Assembly: GCF_003086295.3 (NCBI RefSeq)
Contig: NC_092051.1
Location: forward strand, 17,040,940-17,104,939
Source of the DNA: Arachis hypogaea
Lineage: Eukaryota; Streptophyta; Magnoliopsida; Fabales; Fabaceae
Length of the DNA stretch: 64,000 nucleotides
Reading direction: 5' to 3'
The notes under the pieces were generated by a model. That model worked only from the letters and a program-made list of their open reading frames with translations. It did not search any database and was not told the origin of the DNA. Both the position numbers and the translations under genes were made by a program. Positions 51,437 to 62,938 of the stretch are shown here, piece after piece; within the stretch, counting starts at the first letter, position 1; each line of letters begins with the position of its first letter.

Positions 51437-52370
51437 TAGAGATGGCAATGAGTCCTATGTCCCCGTCCCCGCCCCCGCCCTCGCCCTCGCCCCCGCCTCC
51501 ATTATCTATCCCAGTCCCCGCCCCGTTCCCGTGACGAGTAACGGAGACCCCGTATCCGCCGGAGACTTGGGTATCCACGAATATCCGTGGATTTTTTTAT
51601 AAAGAAAAAAAATTGATAAAAAACCAAATACCATAGCAGAAATTGAAGGTAATTCCCAGAGCCAAATCACAGAGCTAGTGACAGTCTATTGATTAGTAAC
51701 AGTTCAAGAGTGGAGTTAAATCAAAATTAGTAAATAACATTCATTGATTTTTGGTAAATCAAAATTAAAGGTATTACTTCACAGAACTAGTCAAAGAAAT
51801 TGCAAAAAAATTGAAGTATTATGTCAACCCCCCATTAATCACTAACAGAGGCACATATATGAAATAATAATGACAGAAATGACAGAAAATCACAGATATT
51901 ATAGAAAATAAATTAATAAATACTTCAAGGTAGATCACAGAAATTGCAAAAAATGAGATTGCAGAAACGACGAAGAAAAACGAAGATGCTCACTAAACAG
52001 AGACGGCGCGACGCTCCTGCTGCAACAAGAACGGTGACAGTGCGATGCTCCTGCTGTGACGAAGAAGGCGACGGCGCGACGCTCCTAACGCGACAAAGAA
52101 GGCGATGGCGCGACGCTCCTCACGCAACGAAGAAGACGATGGCGTTTCCTGTTTTGAGAGAGGGAATCTGCGAGAGTGAGGGAGTTTAAGGGGAGTGCGA
52201 TAGTAAGGAGATTTTGGGGGCGGCAGCCAGCGGTGAGAAATGGAAGAAGAGAGGTGGACAGTGGACTGGAGTAGTGGATATAGATTGTAGTGGTCTAGCA
52301 GAGTCTGAAGAGAAAACAGGTTAGGGTTTCATATTTTTATGTACGCAGAAATGAAATGGAATGGAGGCTA

Positions 52371-52445
<75 letters not shown>

Positions 52446-52632
52446 GGACATTTTGGTAATTTCTTATAACGGGATTATACGGGTCTCAACGGGGCCTCTA
52501 TCCCCGCCCCGGCCCTGTATAATAAATGGGTTCTTGTCCCCATCACCCGCTGGGAGATTTCGCCCCCAAATCCGTCATCTGGTAGGTAATTTCCGTTGAT
52601 ACCCACCCTGTCGGAGAAAATCGTCAAGCCTA
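51437..52632. mobile_element. hAT element with GC-rich interior and perfect 8-bp duplication
   Basis: It starts TAGAGATGGCAATGAG; the reverse complement of its end is TAGGCTTGACGATTTTC, imperfect inverted repeats. ATTTTGAT flanks both sides (51429-51436 and 52633-52640). Near each end are CCCCGCCCC-rich tracts of opposite sense. A GC-rich stretch at 51950-52190 has small repeats of GGCGCGACGCTCCT, and an (AT)35 run occupies 52373-52442. Short open frames inside have no known domain, and no transposase was found. Confidence 0.8.
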
Positions 52633-53087
52633 ATTTTGATTTGGTAACTGGTTCTGATTTTAGTATAATGCTATTCTGATTTTGATTTGATACTAAATAT
52701 AAATAATTTGACTTTGAAGTCATTATAACTCATTTGAATTTTGAAGTGTGTGTAATTTTTTTAGTGTCACTTTTCTCAATATGTTTTGTTTAAGTTTGGA
52801 GTTTTTATGTTTTTATGAGCTCGTAAAGTTTTTTCTTTTCATTTTGTGTTGTACTTTAGCAGTTGAGAATAATATATAAAATGTATTTTATTCGTAAAAC
52901 GTGGGTTTTATACATTAAAGATATAAATTCGGATCAAGAGAATATGTCATCAAAAAAATGAGGAGAATATTCGAATGTCATAACTTGATTTGAAAATGGA
53001 TGAAATGGATTTAAGAACTTACTCTAAGTTTTTTTCTTTGGTAGTTTGGTACTCAAATTTTTTTCTCTCATGTTTGGTTTTATGTAG

Positions 53088-53579
53088 CCGAAGCAAATTC
53101 ATGAGATTAAGGACTTCCTCCTCACAACCCGTAGGAATGATGCGCACTCTATGAAAATCAAGCAGAGCAGAGATGTAGTCAAGTTCAAGGTTCGTTGCTC
53201 CAAGTACTTGTACACCCTCTGTGTTTTTAACCTTGAGAAGGCTGATAAGTTGAAGCAATCACTCTCTCTAGGTTAGTTTTAAGAAATTTTATTGTTCATA
53301 TATTATGAATTATCTTTTTCTCTCTCTCACAAATCTAAAACTCTATAATTGTTCAATGTAAATAAAATTGATTTTGTTGTTAATTTTTAGATGTCATAAA
53401 TCAGAAAAAATTTATCAAGGTTCACTAAGTATATAATTGTTGATTTCTTTATTGGCTTCTTAAGAGATAGCAAATTTGTTAATTTGTGCCAGTAGACAGG
53501 TTGAAGATGCTTTTGTTATGTGGTAACTAATATTTTTGGTGGTTTTGTTTGATTTATAGGTGTTAGTGCTAGTGTGTAG
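53088..53579 (+). pseudogene. RPL38: Captured ribosomal protein eL38 gene fragment (introns retained)
   Basis: After an acceptor (TTTATGTAG at 53079-53087), one frame from 53088 to 53271 reads [20 protein letters not shown], then [20 protein letters not shown], then [20 protein letters not shown] plus L. This is the body of ribosomal protein eL38, a small 60S subunit protein of about 69 residues. A GT intron follows (53272-53559) and a last exon-like piece (53560-53579) gives GVSASV and a stop where the normal end is close to GLSVQDL. The normal start Met sits in a separate first exon and was not found. Several normally basic or conserved positions are changed (R/K to N, H or Q; the normal Pro pair before the last intron reads S-L). 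Retained introns indicate DNA-level capture, not reverse transcription. It lies inside the outer CACTA element. Confidence 0.85.
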
Positions 53580-54835
53580 TCGTAGAAGTCATAGTAACAT
53601 TAGTATTAGGATTATGGTTATGAATTGCTTATATTTTTAGTGATTGATTAATTGTTTAAGATTCTTTACATAGTTTGTTAGATACGAATTGTTAGTTTTA
53701 TGATTGGTTGAGATGTTATCTTTTGAACATTAGTGGTTGACTTCTAGAAATCCTTTAGAAGTAATAAGCTCTTGATTGGATAATGATTGATTTATGTTGA
53801 TGTTGATTTAATTGTTTTGTGTATCTAAATAGAAGAATGTTATTATATATATATATGTTTGTCCTCTTTCTCTATCTCAAACATTTTTAGTAAACATTAT
53901 TAGTATTAGAGATGTGTAGTTTTATATTTGATTTACTATTTTTTGTTTTGTTTACAGGAAAATCATGTTGAAGGGGAAAACAAACTTAATTAAGGTCACA
54001 AATTTTTAAGAGTAAATGTTAAAGAGTAAAAGTCATGAACTTGTGGACATGATAATAAACCTATTTGCTACTTACATATTTCAGCTCTCTTTTGTTATTG
54101 TATTTTTTGCAAAATTAAATGATATAGTTCGAGGTTACTATGACTTAGGATATAGTACTATAGTATTTTGAAAAATGATGATGATATAATTAGAAGTAGT
54201 TATGACTTAGACTAGTATTATATTATTTTGTAATGATGATATAATTGATTGTGGATCTTACATAATACTTTAAAAATCAAATTTGATGGTACATATTCAA
54301 TTAGTTTTCTTTAGTAATTTGATTCAAATAGTTAAGGTTATTTATTGATACTAAATTAAAAAAATAGAACTAATTTCAATTATGAGAAAACTATTGTAAG
54401 TAAAAAATTATATAATTATAAAAAATCGTTGTCAAAAGTCACAAAAAGCAATGGTGTTAAAATCATTCTCAAAAGTAGCTACAAAATGGGAATGGTATTA
54501 AAACCATTGCCAAAAAAAAAAAAAACAACAACAACACCACCACCACCAAAAGGCATTGCTCTTAAAAACACCATATTTGTGAAAAACAAAACTACAACAG
54601 CTTAAAACTGTTGCCTATCCAGTTATGGTTTTAATCCATTATGTCATGAAAGAGAATGGTTCTAAACCGTTGTCTATCCAGTAACGATTCTAAACTGTTT
54701 TTTAAAAATTATTGTCAAAACCGTTGTCTATGTTAGTAACTATGGCAATGATTTTTTGGTTGCCGTCGCCGTAGGTAAAAAACTGTTACCTATGAGCATT
54801 GGTAACAACTGTATATACCATAGGTCAAAAACCGT

Positions 54836-57800
54836 CACTACAAGAAAGTCGTCGAAAACCATCGAATTTACCGTTAGATTTTCTAGATAAATCTAACGGT
54901 AACAAGTTTACCGTCGGATTTACCGACGACAGTAATGCAACGATATAAACCTCGCCAGAAAACCCTTACCGTCGAATTTTTGTAGTCCGACGCCAATTTT
55001 CGTTGGAATTAGTGGCGGAATATAGGGGTAGGATGATGAAATCTATAGAAAGTTACCATCAAATTAATCCAACGATAATGTTGGCGCCATGTTGCATACA
55101 TTCATGCCATTTTTACCATCAGATCTCTCCGACGGTAATTCCGACAGAACATTTTTTGGAGATTTTTAAAAAATCTTTGGTTGATACCGTCGGTAAATTG
55201 CGATGAAAATAATTTTTTTTAAAAAAAAATAATTATTTTCCGTCCATTTAAAACGTAACCTGTTGACAAACATAATTAAAATAGTGCTTTAAACCTGAAG
55301 TGAAATATCAAATAAACAACGTAAAAGTATAGAATGATATATGGTAATTGATATATCTGAAATAATGTTAATTATAATATGTTCTTCTCAATGTTTGGTA
55401 AAGAATTGCACATATCATAGAACTATATTTACATTAACCCTATTCAAATTCATCACCATCTTCCTCTAGTTCACCATCCACCTCTTCTGAGATAGTTTCC
55501 TGATCATCGAACTTGTCTTCCTCTTCTTCGTCCACATCGACCCCGTATTTTTCTTCGAGATCGTCGTCCTGTTGTGGTAGTACATTGTCCTGTAATCCAA
55601 GGTCAATGATATCATCATTCGTAATAGCAGAGCTAAGAGTAATCGGCTCACCATTGTCACCAATATCAACCACCATTTTTGAAGGGGTTGGATCATTAAT
55701 CTGGTAAGGTTTCTGACCCTCTGTTCTATCATCAGACTTGATGCGGCCTCTTGCCTTAGTCTTAACCACAACCACTCAATTATACTTGCATGAACTCGGA
55801 TAAGGCAAAAAGTATACATGTTGTGCATTTTGAGGTAGAATAAAAGGATCGTAGTGCCTATATTTCCTAGTTTATATTAACTTCAGCGATATCATAGTCC
55901 TTGTGCTTTCGTGTTTCTTGTCGCGAACTTAGATCATACCATTCACATTTAAACACGCACAACTTTTACGTAGAGCGACATAAATACTCTAACTCAATTA
56001 TGTTGTGCAACACACCAAACCAATCAGAGTGACCCTCGCCTGAATCCCCATGAACCCAAACTCCGGTGTTATCAATTTTCTTTCCTATCGACCACTGTAA
56101 GGTATGCAACCGATATCCATTAATATTGTACATCGGGTAGTTAGTTTTGTTATTCATTAGGCCCCAACTATGTGCAACTAGTATCGGATTTGTTGTGTCA
56201 CGTAGCTGCACGCTGACATATTCTCTAAATCAATGAGAAAAGTTGTTCAATGAGGTATCAGGTTTTGCCTCTTGAAACAACCAATATGATAAAATAGGAT
56301 AAATAAGTTTTGATTACATTAAGAAGTTAGAATGTTATTGATTGCAATATTTACGAGGACTTAATAAACTCACATGAGGTACAGTGAAATCCAGTCACAA
56401 TTAAGCAACACATGCAGATTCGCAGCATCATTTTTCTTCTGCTCTAACCAGTAGTCACTGCCCGCACCTATTGCAGCTCCTTCTGGGGGAAAAGATTGTA
56501 TATGTTATTCCACCTGACGATGATTCTCCCTTCTCATCATTCCTTGAAACCCTTGTTCTACGTGACTCAACATGAGGATGAAAACAGAATGAGCAAAATG
56601 CGGCTGTTTTCTTAGCTAGGAATGCTTTGCACATGCTGCCCTCAATCCGAGCCCTGTTCGTCACTTTGTGCTTGAATGAACCAATCATCATCTCAAATAG
56701 GTACATCCACTAAAATTGTACCGGCCCACACAATATTGCTTCATACGGTAGGTGGACTGTTAAGTACTCCATAAGGTCAAAAAAAGGATGGAAGGAATAT
56801 CCTCTCTAGCTTATAAAATATGATGGGAATGTTCCTATCCATGACTGTAAGATCATTAATGCTAAGTTTGTTAGCAAATAACTCCCAAAATAACTCACTT
56901 AGTTCTGTGAGGGATTTTCAGATGTTGGTTGAAAATTCTCTAAATGCGATCGGAAGCAAAGACTCCATGAAAACATGACAATCATGGCTATTCAACCCAG
57001 CAAGCCTACCCTATGAAACGTTTGCATACCTGCTCAAGTTAGAGGCATAACCATCAAAAAATTTCAATCCCCTAATCCACCTACAAACATTTTGCCTTTG
57101 CTCCTTTGTTAGAGCGAACACCACCTTCGGTTTAGCCCACCGTCCATTATCAAGTCTCCATAAGTTCAGATCTGGCCGCCTGCAAATGTCCATTAATTCT
57201 AACCGTGCCTTATCGTTATCATTTGTTTTCTTATCATCCATTACTGTGTGCATGATATTATCGAGCATGTTTTTCTCAATGTGCATCACATCAAGACAAT
57301 ATCGAACTAAGTTGTCTCTCCAATATGAAAACTCCCAGAATATACTATGTTTAGTCCAATTATGCTCCTTATCATATTCCGGAGGTCTCAAAACTGCCCC
57401 GTTTTTGATGATCTTTGGGATTCTACTGATACGATGCCAAACTTGCCTACTACTCAACTTTCTGGGTGCCTCTTTGTGTTCATTTGTATTCTTTTTGAAC
57501 GAGTTTCTGTTGTGCTGAAAAGGATGATTATAATCGAGGAATCTTCGATGACAATCAAACCACGAATTCTTACCGCCATTCGGCAACCAAAATGCCTTCA
57601 TATCCTTCATACAAATGGGGCATGCTATTCAGGCTTGGATGGACCAACCTGACAACATGCCGTATGTAGAAAAGTCATTAATGGTCCACATCAAAGCAGC
57701 CCATAGTTGAAAGTTTGTCTTCGTTGAAATATCATACATTTTTACACCATCAATCCACAACTCATTTAACTCATCCACCAAGAACTACAAGAAGACATCT

Positions 57801-60092
57801 ATTTTGGCCTTTGGATTGTTGGGATTAGGTATGATGCAAGTTAGGAACATGTATGGGTCCTTCATGCATATTTCGGGACTCAGGTTATAAGGTGTCATGA
57901 CTATAAGCCAACGCAAGTACGCGTTACCAAAATTGGAGTTTGGTGCGAAACTAGCTTCTTTGCTTCGTAGTGGTTTCGTGGGATGCCAGAGGTCTCGACA
58001 GGTACAAGCTCGTTTCAAAGAGTGGTCTACTTATCAAAAAACTCTTGCATATGATTTGACTCTGACTTAGTAGTCATCATTCTAACACATGCAGAAAACT
58101 CTAAATGAACACTTTCCTTAAACCATGATCTTGCAGTAGATTCTAATAGATGATAAAAATCTTTTCCTCTAGGTTAAGCTCTTGTTCATCTTCTTCCTCC
58201 TCTGTAACACCTGTTGCATCAAATACTATCTCGTTTCATCTCTATTGACTCCCCTCCCAAGTCATGTCTTCGATGTTTAGTTCTCTTTCGACCTGAACCC
58301 TTGTTGATCGACAGTCAGACGTATTGAAATTCAAGCAAAACTTGTTAACTCCCTGTTTGTCCACTTTTTCGTGCTCCGTCCACATTCAATACCCATATTT
58401 GAACCTGTTACGGTAAAGGTGAAGCATTATATCCGCATGTCCTAACCACTTAGTTAGCCGACACTTTTCACACAGACACCTAGATACCCTTTTAGACCTA
58501 AATGGTTTCGTGCTGAACACATGTCCAACAAACACGTCAACCCCCTCAAAGAATTCAGGTTTTAATCCCTCCCCTCCCTCCCCCCCTCCCCCGTCCACCG
58601 TTTTTTCTATCATACATCCATAGACGATGACTTGGAATCATTTTGAATTGCATACCCTAGAATTCAATGAACAAGACAAAATTATTAAAGCTTTTACAAA
58701 ACCTGGCATAACATACCCTATAATTGGAATCTTCTGCAAACCAAACAAGTTTTAAAACAAATTGCATGAAATTTCGGCAGAACTTCTCCTTAACTCAGAG
58801 ACATCTATAAAAAAAATATAACAATTTTCACAAAGGAAAAAACTACAAGCATGTGTTAAAACAAACATAAATTCAATAACATATCAAATCCTAACCGTTC
58901 TAGGGCGCAACCCCTTATAATTCCATAATTTTTCTGCAAACAAGGGGTTTCGAGAAAGCGCCTCTACGCGATCTTCTCCCACTTCCGTTGTAAAACGCTA
59001 TCCTAGGAAAAGTAAGTCGAACATAAAACTTAAACAATTGATTATAATTTGAGATAGAAAATCTACCTGAAACACGGATGCATAGAATATGGAAGAAGCA
59101 AAATCTAATTATTCTCAAAGAAATAACACCGTTCTAATGAAAAAGAAAACTTATTAAACTCACAACGTGAAACTAATAAATTCAAAAAACTACACAGAGT
59201 CAAACACTGTTAATCTCACCCTATTTAACCTATATTAACTTAATTATAATTTCTATATACGTTAAATTAACATAAGAAATTCTAATAAAAAACTGCATTA
59301 TCCTATTTTAATCAATAATTTGATAATAAAGTACATAACAAAACCAAACCCTAACCACAAACTCCATTGCCATAATTTAATCAATAATTTGGTAAAATGC
59401 CTAACAAAATTCTAAAGTCACAAAAAAATCTAGAAAACAATAAACAAAACTATACCAAGTTCTAATCACAAACTGCATTACACTAATTTAATCAATAATT
59501 TCATAAACTATTTACCAAAAAACTCTAAACTCACATAAAAATGTTAATAAAATTAAAAAATTATGCAAAACTTACCTTTGATCATGGCTGTAGGACCCTG
59601 GAGCAGTGGTGGTACCATTAGTGACGGTGACACCGACGATAGTGGCCACCAAGAACAGCGGCAGCATTCCCAACCTCCCCAGCCGTGACAGCCAGCTCCA
59701 AAGGCGACAACGTCTAGCGACGGCGGCGCACGAGAGGAGAGAGAGAGAGAGAGAGAGAGTGATGAGAGAGAGTGAACTCGGACAAGTAAGGGAGGAAGGG
59801 TTCGAGTTTGAATCTTATACCACTTTACCATCGGATTTACCGTCAGATTAATCTGACGATAAATTGGTGCAACGCAGCGTTTCATTAAGCTAAAATTGAC
59901 GGTAAATTCTCCGGTAATTGTGATGCCAACAAAATTATATTTTGTGCCACTAATCATAGTCGGAATTAGCGTCGGAATGTAAAATCCGATGGTAAATATT
60001 TTCGAGAAATCTAATCTACCCTGTATCTGACCCAAAATCTGCCAGTAAATTCGCTACTAAATCCGACAATATTCAGCATTTTTCTTGTAGTG
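54836..60092 (-). mobile_element. Inner CACTA (En/Spm) element with decayed TNP2-type transposase gene
   Basis: The left terminus CACTACAAGAAAGTCG and the right terminus (complement CACTACAAGAAAAATGC) share 12 bases. The 3-bp duplication CGT lies at 54833-54835 and 60093-60095. Subterminal repeats of ACCGTCGGATTTACC type occur at both ends. The 5257-bp element holds a minus-strand transposase region (55440-58613) and a probable leader near 59700-59850 that includes a (GA)n run at about 59735-59760. It is inserted 79 bp from the right end of the outer CACTA element. Confidence 0.9.
55440..58613 (-). pseudogene. CACTA transposase-related coding region (transposase-associated, TNP2, DUF4218, DUF4216)
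   Basis: Ordered fragments on the minus strand: a transposase-associated N-terminal segment (58613-58386, with VFVGHVFSTKPFRSKRVSRC then LCEKC and LTKWLGHADIM); TNP2 pieces (58018-57785 with LIVMTPYNLSPEICMKDPYM; then ALMWTINDFSTYGMLSGW, a stop, ACPICMKDMKAFWL; 57610-57011 with SWFDCHRRFL and YCLDVMHIEKNMLDNI); a DUF4218 piece (56706-56455, MYLFEMMIGSFKHKVTNRAR then EGS); a DUF4216 piece (56211-55966, DNTGVWVHGDSGEGHSDWFG); and an acidic tail (55775-55440). The order matches full-length En/Spm transposases. Stops and frameshifts, for example near 57625, indicate that it is inactive, though introns could account for some breaks. Confidence 0.85.
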
Positions 60093-60171
60093 CGTTGCCA
60101 AAACGTTGCCTAAAATTTTAGGAACGGTTCTCCATCAAAACCGTTGCCAAAACTCTTATTTGTTGTAGTGT

Positions 60172-61520
60172 TATAAACAAAAGGATGCTCCTTAACACTA
60201 TTTCAAGTATTTTTATCAACCAAGTCTAATTAAATTATCCCAAATATAACAAAAACTACTCACAGATATATACGTGAAATCACATACTTCTTCTTCACGT
60301 GAAAAATAGCACCAAAATTTCTTTATTATGATGCAAAAATATTTTAATTTTGACATAGAAATTTCTTAAAGTTCTGAACTTGATGTTGTAGTTTTTTTCA
60401 TTTTTCTTATTCTTCTTCTTTCTTCTTTATTCGTGCAAAATTTTTGTATTTTTTTTATAAATTTACATATTTTTTCTTTAAAAATTTGTGTGTTTATTGT
60501 CAAAAAAGATAAATAAAAAATGAAACAAAAAGTTATGTAATTCCTTCTTTTTATTTTTTTCTTTTTTTTTGTTTTTATTCTTTTTAATGGTGAAACAATA
60601 AGAATTATGATATTGTGAAACAAGAAAAATTATGAAAACAAGAAGAAAAAGAAGGAGGAGGAGTTGTTTGAGAAAAATATTAAAAAAATATTGAAATTTC
60701 TTAACCGTTACATGAAAATTTCTTAATTTTGATACTGAAAATTCTTAAACGTGACACATAAAATAGGATATTGCTGTTTTTTTATTCTTTTTTGGAAGAA
60801 GAAGAAGAAGAAGACGATAATGATGACGACATTAAAGAATAATTGCGCAAAAGCATAAAACATAATGATGCAATTTTTTCTTATTCTTTTTTGGCAGAAG
60901 AAGAAGACTATGACGAAAACTACGTTGAAAAAAAAGTAGAAAGAGGATGATGAGTGATGGTGATGGTGGTAGTATAATGGAGGAGGAGGAGGAGGAGGAG
61001 GAGGAGGAGGAGGAGGAGGAGGTAATGATAATGAAAGAAAAGGAGAAGAAAGAAAAAGAACTAACATAGAAAGAATAAATATGCATACGTAATTTTTGAC
61101 TTGATTGGATTTGGTTAAAAAAAAAACTTGATTGTCTAATATTTATATTTTATATATTGTTTAGAAAAAAGAATAAAAGTCTTAATTCTTTTTTTAATTA
61201 TTTAAAAATTAAATTTTAGTAGATCTAACTCAATTTCAAAAGTTAGTATATACAGTAATGGATGACATACAATTATAAATTATCTAGAGACTTGTAATAC
61301 ACTTTTTCACACTTAAGAACGATTGCTTCGAGTATGAACATTTACATGTGGGTGTTCCAACAACATTAAATTAGGTAGACTTTGATATCATATTAGAATT
61401 GAGATTAGGTAGGCCTAACTTAATCCATAAGCTAATTCATGGGGTGATGAAGCGTGTTAGAAATAAATCATTCGCGTCTCTCATTTTATTGAGTTAACTT
61501 TTGGAATAAGTTATTTTCTA
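60172..61520. other. Low-complexity intergenic DNA and LTR remnant
   Basis: A CTT/GAA-rich area (60385-61080) includes a (GGA)n run at about 60979-61022 and several AAATTTCTTAA-type words (60358-60370, 60690-60750). From about 61130 to 61523 the sequence resembles the end of a copia-type LTR leading into the primer-binding site at 61524. The open frames on the minus strand here are translations of the arrays. Confidence 0.4.
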
Positions 61521-61523
61521 ACA

Positions 61524-61534
61524 TGGTATCAGAG
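61524..61534 (+). other. Retrotransposon primer-binding site remnant (initiator-Met tRNA)
   Basis: TGGTATCAGAG directly follows TTCTAACA, the usual CA end of an LTR. It matches the initiator-Met tRNA 3' end used by many plant copia elements. The following AGGTCTAGAGTTCAATTATT is also typical of leaders. No gag-pol follows, because a MULE element begins 144 bp downstream and only ordinary sequence is seen after it. Confidence 0.6.
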
Positions 61535-61677
61535 ATTTTATGACTTAAGGTCTAGAGTTCAATTATTGTTGACCGCAAAAGAAAAAATTTTAACATAAGA
61601 TAAACAAAAAGTAAAAGAAGGCATATACAAAAAATCACATAAATTCAAAAAGAATTATAGTGTGAGGAGCGTATCAG

Positions 61678-62929
61678 GAGTTAAGCCTCAAAGTAGTCCC
61701 TGAACTTGCACTCGAGCCTCAAAGTGATCCCTAAACTTAATAATTTCTCAAATTCGTCCCCGAAATTGCACTCCGGGACTCATAGTAGTCCCTGAGACAT
61801 TTTTCGTTCATCAGAATCTTAAAACAACGTCGTTTTGAACAAAAAAAATTAAAAAAAAAAGGTGCAGTGTAGAGCCCCAATTCGAACAAAAAAAAAAAGA
61901 AAAAAAAAAGTGTAGCGTAGAACCACCCCCTCCCCTCTCAATTCCCAATCTGTTCCATCCCATCCCCATCCCCAACCGTCCCCTTCCCCTTCCCCTTCCC
62001 CTTCCCCTTCTCCATCCCCTTCCCCATCCCCATCCCCATCCCCTTCCCCTTCCTCTTCCCCTTCTAATTAAATGGGTCATGCAACTAGTTTTATTCCAAA
62101 ACATTCAACTCATCTGTCTCAAAAAATCCTTTCAAAATTTCTTACTATCAACGACCACCACTACAAACCAAAAAGAAATGGCAAATTTAATAACAAAATC
62201 CCTGAAATCAATAAAATTCTGATCATTATTCTTTCCACTCTCATCATCACTCTCACACTGTCCGCCGCTCAACCTCTGCCGCGCAGCACCAACAACCACC
62301 CGCTTCTAACCCCTCCTCCTCTTTCATCTTCACCTTTTTATCTAGCGGCGATAACAACAACAACCAGAACATATATGTGAAAGAAAAAGTAGAAGGTTGG
62401 AAAAGCAGAAGGGGAAGGGGAAGGGGAAGGGAAAGGTTGGGGATGGGGATGGGGATGGAACAGATTGAAAATTGGAAGGGGGTGGTTCTACGCTAAGGGG
62501 AAGGAGAAGGAGAAAGGGTTGGGGATGGGGAAGGGGAAGGGGAAGGGGAAGGGGAAGGGAAAAGGAAAGGGGATGGAGATGGAGAAGGAGAAGGGGAAGG
62601 GGAAGGGGAAGGAGAAGGTGGGATGGATCAGATTGGGAATTGGGAGGGAGAAGGGAGGGGGGAGGGGTTTCTACGGGGGAGGGGGGTTTCTACGCTACAC
62701 TTTCTTTTTTTTTTTTTTTTGGTTCGAATTGGGGGTCTACGTTGGGCCTTTTTTTTTTATTTTTTGGTTCAAAACGACGTAGTTTTAAGGTTCTGATGAA
62801 CGGAAAATGTCTCAGGGACTACTATGAGTTCCGGAGTGCAATTTCGGAGACGAATTTGAGGAATTATTAAGTTTAGATATCAGTTTGAGGCTCGAGTGCA
62901 AGTTTAGGAACTACTTTGAGGCTTAACTT
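61678..62929. mobile_element. Mutator-like foldback element with perfect 9-bp duplication
   Basis: Long inverted arms (left GAGTTAAGCCTCAAAGTAGT, right ending CTACTTTGAGGCTTAACTT) pair over about 250 bp. GCGTATCAG flanks both sides (61669-61677 and 62930-62938), a 9-bp duplication as made by Mutator-like elements. Inside the arms are TTCCCC repeats on the left (61920-62065) and GGGGAA repeats on the right (62410-62620), which extend the foldback. The core (about 62065-62395) is unique and has an open frame (62072-62380) without recognised domains. The Gly/Lys/Arg-rich frames at 62465-62870 and 61811-62104 are repeat translations. Confidence 0.88.
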
Positions 62930-62938
62930 GCGTATCAG

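Larger units (their letters stand above)
49883..60171. mobile_element. Outer CACTA element carrying a captured eL38 gene fragment and nested elements
   Basis: The left terminus CGCTACAATAAATA and the reverse complement of the right terminus (CACTACAACAAATA) match at 12 of 14 positions. TTA flanks both sides (49880-49882 and 60172-60174), the 3-bp duplication of CACTA elements. Subterminal AACCGTT-type words recur at 50400-50600 and 54420-54835 and again at 60093-60160. Without its own insertions the element would be about 3.5 kb. It contains no transposase of its own that I can recognise, but holds a ribosomal protein eL38 fragment (53088-53579). Inside it lie a MULE MITE, a hAT element and a second CACTA element, each with its own duplication. 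Confidence 0.8.

Noticed and set aside
53088..53579. Functional RPL38 gene
   Set aside because: The start exon is not found, conserved basic residues are altered, the C-terminal motif is lost, and the sequence is inside a transposon.
60723..61086. Pro-, Ser- or Phe-rich open frames
   Set aside because: They come from (GGA)n and (GAA)n runs and have no splice or domain support.
62465..62870. Lys/Gly- and Arg/Gly-rich open frames
   Set aside because: They are translations of GGGGAA arrays inside a foldback element, open in several frames and on both strands.
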